In this document: positions 18,071 through 29,608 of the stretch, piece after piece | Position numbering within the stretch: the stretch's first letter is position 1 | Layout of the letters: every line of letters starts with the position of its first letter | Assembly (NCBI RefSeq): GCF_001305515.1 | Contig: NZ_LJYW01000001.1 | Span: forward strand, 5,846,176-5,910,175 | Length of the DNA stretch: 64,000 bases | Direction: 5' to 3' | Origin: Prosthecodimorpha hirschii | GTDB taxonomy: Bacteria; Pseudomonadota; Alphaproteobacteria; Rhizobiales; Ancalomicrobiaceae | Translations under genes and position numbers: made by a program | Notes under the pieces: model-generated | Seen by the model: the letters and a program-made list of their open reading frames with translations, nothing else | Told to the model about the DNA's origin: nothing | Database searches by the model: none

Positions 18071-18838
18071 ATGGCGACGCCGGAGGCCACTCTCGACAAG
18101 GTCCCGCTCCGGCGGGCCGCCGCGCTTCCGCGCCACGTCGCCATCATCATGGACGGGAACGGCCGGTGGGCGACGGCGCGCGGGCTGACCCGCACCGAGG
18201 GCCACCGCAAGGGGGTCGAGATGGTCCGCCGGATCGTCCGCCATGCCGGCGATCTCGGGCTCGAATACCTGACGCTGTTCTCGTTCTCGACCGAGAACTG
18301 GCGCCGCCCGGCCGACGAGGTGTCGTACCTCATGGGCCTGCTGCGCTTCTTCATCCGCCGCGATCTGGCCGAGCTGCACGGCAACAATGTCCGCGTCCGG
18401 GTCGTCGGCGACCGCAACGGGCTCGGCGGCGACATCCGCGCCCTGCTCGAGGAAGCCCAGAATCTGACGGCCGGCAATACCGGGCTGACGCTGACCATCG
18501 CCTTCAACTACGGGGCGCGCCAGGAAATCCTGCGCGCCGCCCGCCGCCTCGCCGAGGAGGTCGCCGCCGGTCGGCTGGCACCCGCCGACATCGACTCCAA
18601 GCAGTTCGAAGCCGTGCTGGATACGGTCGGCATGCCGGATCCCGATCTGGTCATCCGCACCAGCGGCGAGCAGCGCGTCTCGAACTTCCTGCTCTGGCAG
18701 GCGGCCTATGCCGAATTCGTCTTCTCGCCGGTCTGCTGGCCGGATTTCGACGAAACGGAATTCGACCGGGCGCTCGCCGAGTTCGGGGGACGGGAACGGC
18801 GCTTCGGCGGTGTCGAGGCCGGGGCACTGCATCGATGA
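18071..18838 (+). CDS. uppS: Isoprenyl (undecaprenyl) diphosphate synthase
   Basis: Makes the C55 lipid carrier used for peptidoglycan and O-antigen. 255 residues; MDGNGRWA (27-34) holds the catalytic aspartate, and [11 protein letters not shown] and [15 protein letters not shown] are the other signature blocks. The stop overlaps the cdsA start by four bases (ATGA). Confidence 0.97.
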   Translation: MATPEATLDKVPLRRAAALPRHVAIIMDGNGRWATARGLTRTEGHRKGVEMVRRIVRHAGDLGLEYLTLFSFSTENWRRPADEVSYLMGLLRFFIRRDLAELHGNNVRVRVVGDRNGLGGDIRALLEEAQNLTAGNTGLTLTIAFNYGARQEILRAARRLAEEVAAGRLAPADIDSKQFEAVLDTVGMPDPDLVIRTSGEQRVSNFLLWQAAYAEFVFSPVCWPDFDETEFDRALAEFGGRERRFGGVEAGALHR

Positions 18839-19716
18839 GCGCATCCGACGGCAAGATGCCGGCGCCCGACGGCCTTCGGCGGCGCGAACTCCGCCTGCGC
18901 ATCCTCTCGGCCCTGGTCATGGTGCCGGTCGCGCTCGGCGCGACGATCTGGGGCGGCGCCGCCTTCGGCGCCCTGACGGCGCTCGCCTCGGCCCTGATCT
19001 TCCTGGAATGGACCGCGATCGTCACCCGCAACAAGGCGTCGCGGATCACCACCATCGGCGCCGTGCTGATCGTCGTCGCGATCGTGCTCGACGCCCATGC
19101 CCAGCCGAATCGCGCCATCGTCACCGCGACGCTCGCCTGGCTCCTGGTCGCCGTTGCGGCCTACCGGCTGGAAGCCGGCAGCAAGCGGTCCTGGCTCGCC
19201 GTCGGTCCCGGCTATGCGCTGCTGCCCGGTCTGGCGCTGGTCAGCCTGCGCAGCGACCATCCGCTCGGCCTGACGGCGGTGCTGTTCCTGTTCGCGATCG
19301 TCTGGTCGACCGATATCGCCGCCTATTTCACGGGGCGCGCCCTCGGCGGCCCGAAGCTGTGGCCGGCCGTCTCGCCCAACAAGACCTGGTCGGGCGCGCT
19401 CGGCGGCCTGGCGGCGGCGGTCGCTGCCGGCTCGGCGGTGGCGGCGGTCGGCGACGTGCCGCGGCTCCTGCCGCTCGTCGGCGTGGCCGCCGTCCTGTCG
19501 GTCGCCAGCCAGGCCGGCGACCTGTTCGAATCGGCGGTCAAGCGCCGGTTCGGCGTGAAGGATTCGGGCAGCATCATTCCCGGCCATGGCGGCGTCATGG
19601 ACCGGCTCGACGGGCTGATCTTCGCCGCGGTGGTCGCCGCCGCGATCGGGCTCTGGCGGGCGCCGGAAGCGCCTCTGGCGCGGGGGCTGCTCGCCCAGGG
19701 CCTGCTGGCATGGTGA
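18835..19716 (+). CDS. cdsA: Phosphatidate cytidylyltransferase
   Basis: Converts phosphatidic acid and CTP to CDP-diacylglycerol in the inner membrane. 293 residues with several hydrophobic helices and the full CdsA signature [21 protein letters not shown] followed by VMDRLDG. It overlaps uppS and dxr at its two ends, indicating tight translational coupling of the group. Confidence 0.97.
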   Translation: MSASDGKMPAPDGLRRRELRLRILSALVMVPVALGATIWGGAAFGALTALASALIFLEWTAIVTRNKASRITTIGAVLIVVAIVLDAHAQPNRAIVTATLAWLLVAVAAYRLEAGSKRSWLAVGPGYALLPGLALVSLRSDHPLGLTAVLFLFAIVWSTDIAAYFTGRALGGPKLWPAVSPNKTWSGALGGLAAAVAAGSAVAAVGDVPRLLPLVGVAAVLSVASQAGDLFESAVKRRFGVKDSGSIIPGHGGVMDRLDGLIFAAVVAAAIGLWRAPEAPLARGLLAQGLLAW

Positions 19717-20951
19717 GTTTCGACTTCTCGCCCGACGCCGAACCGCCCTTCGCCATGCCGGCCGCCGCCGGCCCGCGCCGGATCACGCTGCTCGGCGCGA
19801 CCGGCTCGATCGGCCGGTCCACCCTCGATCTGGTCGGCCGCGAGCCGGAGCGCTTCCGCATCGAAAGCATGGTCGCCGGGCGCGATCTGGCCGGGCTGGT
19901 CGCGGCCGCGCGCAGCTTCCGGCCGGCGCGGGCCGTGCTCGCCGATCCGTCGCTGCATGGGGCGCTGAAGGATGCGCTGGCCGGCACCGGCATCGAGGCC
20001 GCCGCCGGCCCGAACGCGGTGCTGGAAGCCGCCGCCGCGCCGGCTGACCTGGTCGTCGCCGCCATCGTGGGGGCGGCCGGGCTCGGGCCGACGCTCGCCG
20101 CGGTCCATGCCGGCCTGCCGATCGCGCTCGCCACCAAGGAATGCCTGGTCGCCGCCGGCCGGCTGTTCATGGCGGCGGCGGCGCGCCACAAGGCGCGCGT
20201 CCTGCCGCTCGACAGCGAGCACAACGCCATCTTCCAGGGCTTCGAGGCCGGCAACGCGGCCGCGGTCGAGCGGATCGTGCTGACCGCCTCCGGCGGCCCG
20301 TTCCGGACCGCCACAGTCGCCGAGATGGCCCGGGCGACACCCGAGCAGGCGTTGAAACACCCCAACTACGCCATGGGATCGCGCATCACCATCGACAGCG
20401 CGACCCTGTTGAACAAAGGCCTCGAAGTCATTGAGGCGCATCATCTGTTCGGCATTCCGGGCGACCGGATCGACGTGCTCGTCCATCCCCAGCAGCTGGT
20501 CCACGGCATGGTCGCCTATGGCGACGGTTCGCTGGTCGCCGGCCTCGCCGCGCCCGACATGCGCACGCCGATCGCCCATTGCCTGAACTGGCCGGATCGC
20601 GGCCGGGCACCGACCCGCCGGCTCGATCTCGGCGAGATCGGCACGCTGACCTTCGAGAAGCCCGATCTCGTCCGCTTCCCGGCCCTCGGGCTCGCCTACC
20701 GGGCGCTCGCCGCCGGCGGCGGCGCCTCGGCGGTCCTGAACGCCGCCGACGAGATCGCGGTCGCCGCCTTTCTCGACCGCCGGATCGGCTTCCTCGACAT
20801 CGCCCGCCTCGTCGAGGCGACCCTCGATCGGGCCTCGGCCGCCGGGCTCTTCGCCGAGCCCGCCGACCTCGATGCGGTCGCGATGGTCGACGCCCAGGCG
20901 CGGCGGCTCGCCGACGAAATTCTTCCCCATCTTGCCGCAAAGACCGGATAG
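19710..20951 (+). CDS. dxr: 1-deoxy-D-xylulose-5-phosphate reductoisomerase
   Basis: First committed step of the MEP isoprenoid pathway. The NADPH-binding motif GATGSIGRSTLDL, the metal-site segment LPLDSEHNAIFQ, SGGPFR and NYAMGSRITIDSATL are all present. The ATG at 19710 overlaps the cdsA stop by seven bases and gives 413 residues; an ATG at 19755 is a possible shorter start because the first 15 residues are not conserved family text. Confidence 0.96.
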   Translation: MVSFDFSPDAEPPFAMPAAAGPRRITLLGATGSIGRSTLDLVGREPERFRIESMVAGRDLAGLVAAARSFRPARAVLADPSLHGALKDALAGTGIEAAAGPNAVLEAAAAPADLVVAAIVGAAGLGPTLAAVHAGLPIALATKECLVAAGRLFMAAAARHKARVLPLDSEHNAIFQGFEAGNAAAVERIVLTASGGPFRTATVAEMARATPEQALKHPNYAMGSRITIDSATLLNKGLEVIEAHHLFGIPGDRIDVLVHPQQLVHGMVAYGDGSLVAGLAAPDMRTPIAHCLNWPDRGRAPTRRLDLGEIGTLTFEKPDLVRFPALGLAYRALAAGGGASAVLNAADEIAVAAFLDRRIGFLDIARLVEATLDRASAAGLFAEPADLDAVAMVDAQARRLADEILPHLAAKTG

Positions 20952-21017
20952 GGAAAGTTCACGGATATTGGCCAGGATCATCCCGGCCCGCCGCGGCGGG
21001 CCGGTCGAGAGGGCGAC

Positions 21018-22169
21018 ATGGAACTTCTATCGGTGATCGGCGGCACGCTCTGGACGGCGATCAGCTACGGCGTGCCGTTCCTGTTTGTGCTGACCGTGGT
21101 GGTGTTCATCCACGAGCTGGGTCACTTCCAGGTCGCGCGCTGGTGCGGCGTCGCGATCGAGACCTTCTCGATCGGCTTCGGCCGCGAACTCTTCGGCTGG
21201 AACGACCGCCACGGCACGCGCTGGCGGATCGCCGCCATTCCGCTCGGCGGCTACGTGAAGTTCGAGGGCGACGAGAATGCCGCCTCCAAGCCGGCCGCCG
21301 GCGCGCTCGACGGCCTCAGCGCGGACCAGCGCGCGCGCAATTTCCACGGCCAGCCGGTGTGGAAGCGGGCCGCGATCGTGGTCGCCGGCCCGCTGGCGAA
21401 CTTCATCCTGGCGATCGCGATCTTCTCGGTCGTCTTCGGCCTGGAAGGCCGTCAGGTGACGCTGCCCTACGTGGCCGCCGTCATCGAGGGCGGCGTCGCC
21501 GAGAAGGCCGGCATCAAGGCCGGCGACCGCATCGACGCGATCAACGGCGTCGCCATGGAGAGCTTCAACGACCTGATCCGGGCGGTGTCCGGGGCGGCCG
21601 GCGATCGGCTCGACATCCGCATCGAGCGCGACGGCCGCCTGATCGACATCGCGGCGGTGCCCGAGCAGGTCGCCCAGCAGACCAGCCTCGGCATCCAGCG
21701 GCGCGCCATGCTCGGCGTGCGCAAGAGCGACCTGCCCGAACATCAGCGCCACGAGACCTTCTCGCCGCTCGGTGCCGTCAGGGCCGGCATCGCCCAGAAC
21801 AACCTGATCATCGAGCAGACGCTCGCCTTCTTCGGGCGGCTGTTCACCGGCCGCGAGCATGTCGATCAGATCAGCGGCATCGGGCGCATCGCCCAGGCCT
21901 CCGGCGAGACCGCCAAGGCGGGATTCGTCGCCCTGATCATGTGGCTCGGCTACATCTCGACCTCGATCGGCCTTTTGAACCTGATGCCGATTCCCGTCCT
22001 CGACGGCGGACATCTGGTTTTTTACACGCTTGAGGCGATTCGCGGCCGACCGCTCTCCGAAAGAGTGCAGGAGTATACCTTCCGGTTCGGCCTCGCGATC
22101 GTGCTCATGTTGATGATCGTCGCCAACTGGAACGATGTGGTTCACTTCGCTTCGCGGGCGGCCGGGTGA
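21018..22169 (+). CDS. rseP: RIP metalloprotease, site-2 protease RseP
   Basis: Inner-membrane zinc protease that cleaves anti-sigma factors and leftover signal peptides. 383 residues; HELGH at residues 32-36 is the zinc site in the first membrane helix, a PDZ domain lies near the middle (VIEGGVAEKAGIKAGDRI), and NLMPIPVLDGGHL supplies the third ligand. It has only one PDZ domain, as in alphaproteobacterial members. bamA follows. Confidence 0.96.
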   Translation: MELLSVIGGTLWTAISYGVPFLFVLTVVVFIHELGHFQVARWCGVAIETFSIGFGRELFGWNDRHGTRWRIAAIPLGGYVKFEGDENAASKPAAGALDGLSADQRARNFHGQPVWKRAAIVVAGPLANFILAIAIFSVVFGLEGRQVTLPYVAAVIEGGVAEKAGIKAGDRIDAINGVAMESFNDLIRAVSGAAGDRLDIRIERDGRLIDIAAVPEQVAQQTSLGIQRRAMLGVRKSDLPEHQRHETFSPLGAVRAGIAQNNLIIEQTLAFFGRLFTGREHVDQISGIGRIAQASGETAKAGFVALIMWLGYISTSIGLLNLMPIPVLDGGHLVFYTLEAIRGRPLSERVQEYTFRFGLAIVLMLMIVANWNDVVHFASRAAG

Positions 22170-22210
22170 GCCGGCTCGGGCGCCGGGCAGCCGGAATCCG
22201 CGCAAATCCG

Positions 22211-22227
22211 CTATTCTCAATGAATAG
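22211..22227. promoter_or_regulatory. Inverted repeat CTATTC-N5-GAATAG upstream of bamA
   Basis: Perfect 6-bp half-sites (22211-22216 and 22222-22227) around TCAAT in the rseP-bamA spacer, which is otherwise GC-rich. It could be an operator or a short hairpin at the end of rseP. No regulator can be assigned. Confidence 0.35.
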
Positions 22228-22395
22228 AGGCGTTTGCATCGGGCGTTCCGGGGCGTGGCTGATGGGCAACGGTAGGGTTGGATAGTCCGACCGAGGGGGT
22301 CTCCTCGGCTTGCGCAGGCTCCAAAAGCCTGTACAACACAAGACAACGACGGTGGGAATCCATCGACAGGCGGTTCGCTTCGCGTGCCGACGGAC

Positions 22396-24921
22396 ATGAA
22401 AAGACAGGGCTTCGATTCGATGCGAGCTTTCTCGACAGTCGTACGCAAGACGGCCTTCGCGGCAGCCTTCCTGACCTTCGTCCCGGTTGCGGGGCCAGGT
22501 TTTGAGGTTCTCGGCGTCAGCGTGGCGCGAGCGGAGGTGGTCTCCACGGTGGTCGTTCGCGGCAACCAGCGGGTCGAGGCCGAGTCGGTCCGGTCCTACA
22601 TCTCGATCCGGCCCGGCAAGCCGTTCACGCCGCGTGAAGTCGACGACAGCCTGAAGGCGCTCTACGCGTCCGGCCTCTTCTCCGATGTTCAGATCCAGCA
22701 GCAGGGTGGCCAGCTGGTCATCACGGTGGCCGAAAGTCCGCTGATCAACCGGATCTCCTTCGAGGGCAACAAGCGTCTGACCGACGAGCAGCTCGGTTCG
22801 GTCATCGACTCCAAGGCGCGCGGCTTCCTGTCGCGGTCGAAGGTCCAGAGCGACGTGCAGCGTCTGCTCGAGGCCTACCGCCGCAACGGCCGCTTCCGGG
22901 CCAATGTCGAGCCGAAGATCATCGAGCTGCCGGACAACCGCGTCAATCTCGTGTTCGAGTTCGACGAGGGCGACAAGACCGCCGTGTCCCGCATCTCCTT
23001 CTCGGGCAACAAGTCCTTCTCCGACGGCCGCCTGCGCGACGTGGTCAAGACCCGCGAGACCGGCCTGCTCGGCTTCATCCGGACCACCGACTCCTACGAT
23101 CCGGACCGCCTGGGCCAGGACCAGGAAGCGCTGCGCAAGTTCTACACCAAGAACGGCTATGCCGATTTCCGCATCGTGTCGGCCAGCGCCGATCTCGATC
23201 GCGAGCGGAACGTGTTCTTCGTGACCTTCGCGGTCGACGAGGGCGAGCTCTACCGCTTCGGTGCCATCGACGTGCAGACGACCCTGCCGGAACTGACGCC
23301 GGACCGCCTGATGAAGGTGATCCGCTCCTCGCCGGGTTCGGTCTACAGCGCCGAAGACATCGAGAAGTCGATGGAGGAGATCGTCGTCGAGGCCTCCAAG
23401 AACGGCTACGCCTTCGCGCAGGTTCGTCCGCGTGCGGTTCGCGATGCCGCGACCAAGACCATCGCGATCACCTACTATGTCGATGAAGGTCCGCGCACCT
23501 ATGTCGAGCGGATCAATGTCCGCGGCAACAACCGGACGCGCGACTACGTCATCCGGCGCGAGTTCGACATTGCCGAGGGCGATGCCTACAACAAGGCCTT
23601 CGTCACCCGCGCCGAACGCCGCTTGAACCGGCTGAACTTCTTCAAGTCGGTGCGCGTGACCACCGAGCAGGGCAGCGCCCCGGACCGGATCGTGCTGAAC
23701 GTGGATGTCGACGAGCAGTCGACCGGCGAGTTCGGCTTCGGTGCCGGCTACTCGTCGGCGGAAGGCTTCATCGGCGACGTGTCGCTGCAGGAGCGCAACT
23801 TCCTCGGCCGCGGCCAGTTCATCCGCGCCTCGGTCCAGTTCGGCGAGTCCCAGCACGGCTACTCGTTCTCCTTCACCGAGCCCTACTTCCTCGGTCGCCG
23901 TATCTCGGCCGGCTTCGATCTCTACACGACCCATTACGAGCCGACCTACTTCCGCTCCTATTCGGAAGACACCAAGGGTGCGACGGTTCGCCTGGGCTTC
24001 CCGATCACCGAGAACCTGACGATCGGACCGAGCTACTCGCTCTACTCCCAGAACATCATGCTGGCGAAGTCGCAGATCGACGGCCGCTACACCAACGGCG
24101 AAGCCTCGATCGCGTACAAGCAGTATCTGTCCCAGGGACACAAGGGCGCGAGCATCTTCAATCCGTGCCCGGGTGGCGGCAGCTGCGAGCGCTACACCGT
24201 CACGTCGATGCCGTCGTTCAACATCGTCTACAATTCGGTCGACAACATCCAGTTCCCGCGTGACGGCTTCTACGTGAAGCTGCAGACGGACTTCGCCGGC
24301 CTCGGCGGCGATGTCTCCTTCCTGCGCAGCACGCTCGATGCCCGCTACTATCGCGAGCTCTATTCGGACTGGGGCACGGTCGGCATGCTGCGCTTCCGCG
24401 CCGGCCACATCCAGGGCATCGGCGACAATGTCGGCCTGATCAACAACTTCTTCCAGGGCGGCGAGACGATCCGCGGCTTCGCGACTTCCGGCTACGGCCC
24501 GCGCGACATCACGAAGATCAACGACCCGAACAAGAAGAACGACGCCTACCGCATCAACGAAGCCCTCGGTGGCCGGACCTACTGGTCGGCGACGGCGGAA
24601 GCCACCACGCCGTTCCCGTTCACCCCGGAAGAGTTCGGCCTCTACTGGTCGGTCTTCGCCGACGCGGGCAGCCTGTTCAACGTCGACTCCAGTGGCCTGC
24701 CGAAGCAGGGCACCGCGATCTACAAGAACAACAACCAGAACGGCACCCAGATCGGCAAGTTCACCTATGTGGACGATGCCGCGATCCGCTCCTCCGCCGG
24801 CTTCGGCGTGGTGTGGCGCTCGCCCTTCGGTCCGCTGCGCGCCGACTTCGGCTGGGCCCTCACCAAGGGCAAGGCCGATCAGGTCCAGGTCTTCCGCTTC
24901 AGCGGCGGCACCCAGTTCTGA
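22396..24921 (+). CDS. bamA: Outer membrane protein assembly factor BamA
   Basis: Core of the BAM complex that inserts beta-barrel proteins into the outer membrane. About 841 residues: signal peptide, five POTRA domains (first VVSTVVVRGNQRVEAESV), then a 16-strand barrel with the conserved loop-6 motif QGGETIRGF and a C-terminal aromatic residue (FSGGTQF). I used the ATG at 22396; ATG 22420 (MRAFSTVVRK) is an equally good start and gives a more compact signal peptide. A classic terminator follows. Confidence 0.96.
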   Translation: MKRQGFDSMRAFSTVVRKTAFAAAFLTFVPVAGPGFEVLGVSVARAEVVSTVVVRGNQRVEAESVRSYISIRPGKPFTPREVDDSLKALYASGLFSDVQIQQQGGQLVITVAESPLINRISFEGNKRLTDEQLGSVIDSKARGFLSRSKVQSDVQRLLEAYRRNGRFRANVEPKIIELPDNRVNLVFEFDEGDKTAVSRISFSGNKSFSDGRLRDVVKTRETGLLGFIRTTDSYDPDRLGQDQEALRKFYTKNGYADFRIVSASADLDRERNVFFVTFAVDEGELYRFGAIDVQTTLPELTPDRLMKVIRSSPGSVYSAEDIEKSMEEIVVEASKNGYAFAQVRPRAVRDAATKTIAITYYVDEGPRTYVERINVRGNNRTRDYVIRREFDIAEGDAYNKAFVTRAERRLNRLNFFKSVRVTTEQGSAPDRIVLNVDVDEQSTGEFGFGAGYSSAEGFIGDVSLQERNFLGRGQFIRASVQFGESQHGYSFSFTEPYFLGRRISAGFDLYTTHYEPTYFRSYSEDTKGATVRLGFPITENLTIGPSYSLYSQNIMLAKSQIDGRYTNGEASIAYKQYLSQGHKGASIFNPCPGGGSCERYTVTSMPSFNIVYNSVDNIQFPRDGFYVKLQTDFAGLGGDVSFLRSTLDARYYRELYSDWGTVGMLRFRAGHIQGIGDNVGLINNFFQGGETIRGFATSGYGPRDITKINDPNKKNDAYRINEALGGRTYWSATAEATTPFPFTPEEFGLYWSVFADAGSLFNVDSSGLPKQGTAIYKNNNQNGTQIGKFTYVDDAAIRSSAGFGVVWRSPFGPLRADFGWALTKGKADQVQVFRFSGGTQF

Positions 24922-24949
24922 TCCAGGCTTCGGCCGGACCGCTTCGATC

Positions 24950-24976
24950 AAGGCCGCCCAACCGGGCGGCCTTTTT
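24950..24976 (+). terminator. Intrinsic terminator after bamA
   Basis: AAGGCCGCCC-AACC-GGGCGGCCTT followed by TTT. A 10-bp perfect stem with a 4-base loop and a T-run, immediately downstream of bamA; the right half also starts the first copy of the repeat array. Confidence 0.9.
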
Positions 24977-25380
24977 CGTGTGCGGGATGCCCCGGCGGCG
25001 CTGTCCGCACCTCGGTTCTCGACGGGGGCGGGAAACGGCCCGGATGTCGGGGTGCGGGCATGAAAAGGCCCCGCGTCCGGATCGGAGGCGGGGCCTGGCG
25101 AGGGCGGCCTTTTTCATGTGCGGGGAATGCCCCGGTGGCGCTGTCCGCACCTCGGTTCGCGGCGGGGGGGCGCGAAACGGCCCGGATGTCGGTGTGCGGG
25201 CATGAAAAAGGCCCCGCGTCCGGATCGGAGGCGGGGCCTTGCGAGGGCGGCCTTTTTCGTGTGTGGGATGCCCCGCGGCGGTGTCCGCACCTCGGTTCGC
25301 GACGGGGGCGCGAAACGGCCTGGATGTCGGGGCGCTGGCATGAAAAAGCCCCGCGTCCGGATCGGAGGCGGGGCCTGGCC
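24964..25380. repeat. Three tandem ~140-bp repeats, each with a terminator-like hairpin
   Basis: Units begin at 24964, 25102 and 25245 with GGGCGGCCTTTTTC and are 138 and 143 bases apart. Each ends with CATGAAAA(A) and a GC hairpin of form GGCCCCGCGTCC...GGAGGCGGGGCC (25067-25095, 25210-25238, 25348-25375). Read on the minus strand each hairpin is followed by TTTTTCATG, a normal intrinsic terminator for leftward transcription coming from rimO. On the plus strand GGCCTTTTT recurs. Long spurious reading frames cross the array because of the repetition. The units are near-identical, implying recent duplication or gene conversion. Confidence 0.9.
25205..25238 (-). terminator. Leftward intrinsic terminator in repeat unit 2 (copies in units 1 and 3)
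   Basis: On the minus strand the stem GGCCCCGCCTCC/GGACGCGGGGCC is followed by TTTTT. Equivalent copies lie at 25063-25095 and 25343-25375. They would stop transcription leaving rimO three times over before it reaches bamA. Confidence 0.75.
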
Positions 25381-25584
25381 ACTTCGGTCTGTTGGCGATG
25401 ACGGCTGCGACCGCCGTCCGGCTCTGCGCCCCGCCGTCAGAATGGCGGGCCGGCGGGTCCCGGATCCCGGAAAGGTCTACCGGGGGCGCCGCGCCATCGG
25501 GGCGGCGCGGCGTGAGTGGTGGCCCGCAAGGCGCTTCTACGAGGTGCCCGATGGCCGAAGGCGCAAGTCAGTCGACGGCGCATG

Positions 25585-26940
<1,356 letters not shown>

Positions 26941-27088
26941 GGGGAAGCGTCCTGGCGATGGGCCCTGGCCGTCGCGATACGGCGTCCGGCGGTCGCGAAA
27001 GGGGCGGCGTGCGGCGTGGCGGAGAGAGGCCGCCTTCGGCCCAAACGCCGACGGCGCGGCATCGCTGCCGCGCGCATTGGCGTTGTTC

Positions 27089-27886
27089 TTAGCCCGCTTT
27101 GCGCGAAATGCAATCCTCGACCGCCCGCGCGACCAGATCGGCGACCTCCAGGTCGGTGCCGATCGCCGCGACATGGTGCAGGATGCCGGGCCGTTCGGCG
27201 ACCAGCGTCGCCACGTCGTCGAGCGCGTGGGTGCCCTCGGAGGCGAAGAAGCCGAGCACGATCTCCGGATCGACCGCCGCGAAGGCCTCGCCGACGAAGG
27301 GTGCCTCCTCGATGAAGCCGAGATGGATCGAGCCGAGCCCGCGCCAGCCGAGTTCGGCCGCCACCGCCTCGGCGCGCTGGCGCGAGGCCGGCTGCCCGGT
27401 CCCGGAGCCGTGCGCGACCATCAGGATGCGGAAATCCGCCGGCACCCGGCCGCCCTGCAGCGCCGCCACGGCGCGCAGGCGATGCTCGATCAGGTCGACC
27501 AGGCGCGGGTCGAGGCCGAACGGGGTCAGCCGCTCGACCGTCGCGAAGCCGGAGGCCGCGAGCCGCTGCGGCAGCCGCTCGCGCACGAAATAGCCGTCGG
27601 CCATGAAGAAGGGATAGACCGCGACGGTACCCTCCGCCGCCGCCCCGAGCCGCGTCCGCGCCGCCGCGAAGGTCTCCGGCTCCTTCAGCACCGCCCAGTC
27701 GACCGGCAGGTCGAGCCGCCGCGCCAGCCGTTCGGCGACCGCCCGGACGCTGTCGTTGCGCTTCCAGTCGCCCCCGTCGCCATGGGCGGCAAGAAGCAGG
27801 GCGGTGATCGGCGGATCGAGGCTCAAGGCGGGTCGGGTCCGGTTGGTCGGGTCCTCCCCATATGGCACCGGCCGGCCGGCCGGCAA
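27089..27886 (-). CDS. Sirohydrochlorin chelatase family protein (CbiX/SirB type)
   Basis: Family members insert cobalt or iron into sirohydrochlorin. The protein has two related halves: [10 protein letters not shown] at the N-terminus and [12 protein letters not shown] in the middle carry the metal-binding histidines, with conserved text such as [17 protein letters not shown]. The start is uncertain; the ATG at 27886 gives 265 residues but GTG 27868 and a TTG nearer LSLDPP are alternatives. It lies upstream of rimO on the same strand with a 148-base gap. No other cobalamin or siroheme gene is in the window. Confidence 0.82.
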   Translation of the reverse strand: MPAGRPVPYGEDPTNRTRPALSLDPPITALLLAAHGDGGDWKRNDSVRAVAERLARRLDLPVDWAVLKEPETFAAARTRLGAAAEGTVAVYPFFMADGYFVRERLPQRLAASGFATVERLTPFGLDPRLVDLIEHRLRAVAALQGGRVPADFRILMVAHGSGTGQPASRQRAEAVAAELGWRGLGSIHLGFIEEAPFVGEAFAAVDPEIVLGFFASEGTHALDDVATLVAERPGILHHVAAIGTDLEVADLVARAVEDCISRKAG

Positions 27887-28514
27887 GGGCGCGGCGGGTA
27901 CAGGTGCGGACGAAAGGCGGGAAAGCCGCGACCCGCACGTCTACCGGTGCTCCCAGGCGACGCCGTCGTCCAGCAGGCCGTCGTCCGGCAGGCCGTCGAC
28001 CAGCAGCCGTCTCGTCACCGCCCATGTGCTCTCCAGATCGAGCACGGCCTCGGCCGGATAGTCCCCCTCCCGGCCGCGCCCCACATGCTGCGGCGCGCTG
28101 CCGATCACGTTTGGTCGGGACGAGAGCGGCGGGCAGGGCGGTTGCGACGGCATCGGCCGGCCCGCGAGTCCGGCCGGGATGGTCCTTCCGGACCGCGCGC
28201 GGGGGACGGTCGTCCCCGCGCGGGCCTCCGGTCCGGCGGCCCCCGGCGCCCCCGCAGACCGTCGGCTGAGGATTCTCGGCAGCGGCTGTTTCCATCCGGA
28301 TTTGAAATGCGGTAGGAGAGTCCGTCTTCCGGCCGGGGTTCGCGGGCCCGAGCCTGTCCCGCAGGGGATGCGGCACGCAAGGCGGCCATCGGGCCGGGGG
28401 GCGACGGGGGGCTTGGCTCAGGCCTCCGGTCCGGCCCAAGCCTGCCCGCCCGTTCCTGCCTCGCCGCAGTCCCGGATCATCCTTCCGCATCCCGCCTTCG
28501 GAACCCAGCGCCTC
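27887..28514. other. Divergent intergenic region between cbiX-type gene and lpxD
   Basis: 628 bases. No confident gene. The left part contains a short iteration of CGTCGTCCAGCAGGC-like units (about 27960-28005) that produces a 70-residue leftward frame of doubtful reality. The lpxD promoter is expected here but no consensus element stands out. This gap lies where bamA and lpxD are normally adjacent. Confidence 0.5.
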
Positions 28515-29603
28515 ATGCCCGATCCCGCCTTCTTTCCCCGCCCGCGCGCCGTGGCTCTCGAGGAAATCGCGGCCTGGTGCGGCGGACGACTGGTCGATCC
28601 GGCCCAGGCCTATGTGACGGTCTCGGGCGTGGCGCCGCTGGATGCGGCCGGCGACGGCGATCTCGCCTTCCTGGACAATCAGAAATATCTCGGCCAGCTC
28701 GCCGCGACTCACGCGACCGCCTGCCTGGTCCACCCGCGCTTCGTCGGCCGCGTGCCGCGCGATGTGGCCGCGATCGAGACGGCGGAGCCCTATCGGGCCT
28801 TCGCGACCGTGCTGGCCAGGCTCTATCCGGCCGCCTACCGTCTCGAGGGTGCCTATGGCGGTCATGCCGGGCACATCTCGGAAGGTGCGCATATCCATGC
28901 CTCGGCGCGGCTGGAACCGGGCGTCACGGTCGAGCCCGGCGCGGTGATCGGCGCCCGGGCGGAGATCGGCACCGGCACGACGATCGGCGCCGGCACGGTG
29001 ATCGGCCATGACTGCCGCATCGGCCGCAACTGCCATATCGGCCCGAACGCGACGCTGATTCACAGCCTGATCGGCAACCGGGTGACCATCCATGGCGGCG
29101 CCCGGCTCGGCCAGGACGGCTTCGGCTTCGCGATGGGGCCGCGCGGCCACCAGAAGGTGCCGCAGATCGGCCGGGTGGTCGTGCAGGACGATGTCGAGAT
29201 CGGCGCCAACACCACGATCGACCGCGGCGCCACGCGCGACACGATCATCGGCGAGGGCACCAAGATCGACAACCTGGTGCAGATCGCCCACAACGTGGTG
29301 ATCGGACGCCATTGTGTGATCGTGTCCCAGGTCGGCATCTCCGGCTCGACCACGCTGGAGGATTTCGTCGTGGTGGCCGGGCAGGCCGGCCTGGTCGGCC
29401 ATGTCCGCGTCGGCGCCGGCGCCCAGATCGGCGCCCAGTCCGGCGTCACCGGCGACGTTCCGCCCCGGGCCCGGATCGGCGGCACGCCGGCCCGGCCGAT
29501 GACGCAATGGGCCCGCGAGATTGCCAGCCTCAAGCGGCTGGCCGAACGACGCCCCGGGCGCACCCCGACGGGTGCCGCCGAAGGGCAAGAGCAAGAGGGA
29601 TAG
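28515..29603 (+). CDS. lpxD: UDP-3-O-(3-hydroxyacyl)glucosamine N-acyltransferase
   Basis: Third step of lipid A synthesis, adding the second hydroxyacyl chain. 362 residues: an N-terminal uridine-binding domain ([10 protein letters not shown]), then many left-handed beta-helix hexapeptide repeats, with the catalytic-histidine region [12 protein letters not shown]. The C-terminal helix ends in a glutamine/glutamate-rich tail. fabZ starts five bases after the stop. Confidence 0.97.
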   Translation: MPDPAFFPRPRAVALEEIAAWCGGRLVDPAQAYVTVSGVAPLDAAGDGDLAFLDNQKYLGQLAATHATACLVHPRFVGRVPRDVAAIETAEPYRAFATVLARLYPAAYRLEGAYGGHAGHISEGAHIHASARLEPGVTVEPGAVIGARAEIGTGTTIGAGTVIGHDCRIGRNCHIGPNATLIHSLIGNRVTIHGGARLGQDGFGFAMGPRGHQKVPQIGRVVVQDDVEIGANTTIDRGATRDTIIGEGTKIDNLVQIAHNVVIGRHCVIVSQVGISGSTTLEDFVVVAGQAGLVGHVRVGAGAQIGAQSGVTGDVPPRARIGGTPARPMTQWAREIASLKRLAERRPGRTPTGAAEGQEQEG

Positions 29604-29608
29604 ACGCG

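Noticed and set aside
24948..25382. 144-residue leftward frame (and similar frames on both strands) across the terminator array
   Set aside because: The frame is produced by three copies of a GC-rich repeat, repeats the same peptide text, has no ribosome-binding site and overlaps terminator hairpins.
27941..28153. 70-residue leftward frame upstream of the CbiX-type gene
   Set aside because: Part of it reads like protein, but its C-terminal half comes from a short DNA iteration and no homologue or good ribosome-binding site is evident; left undecided.
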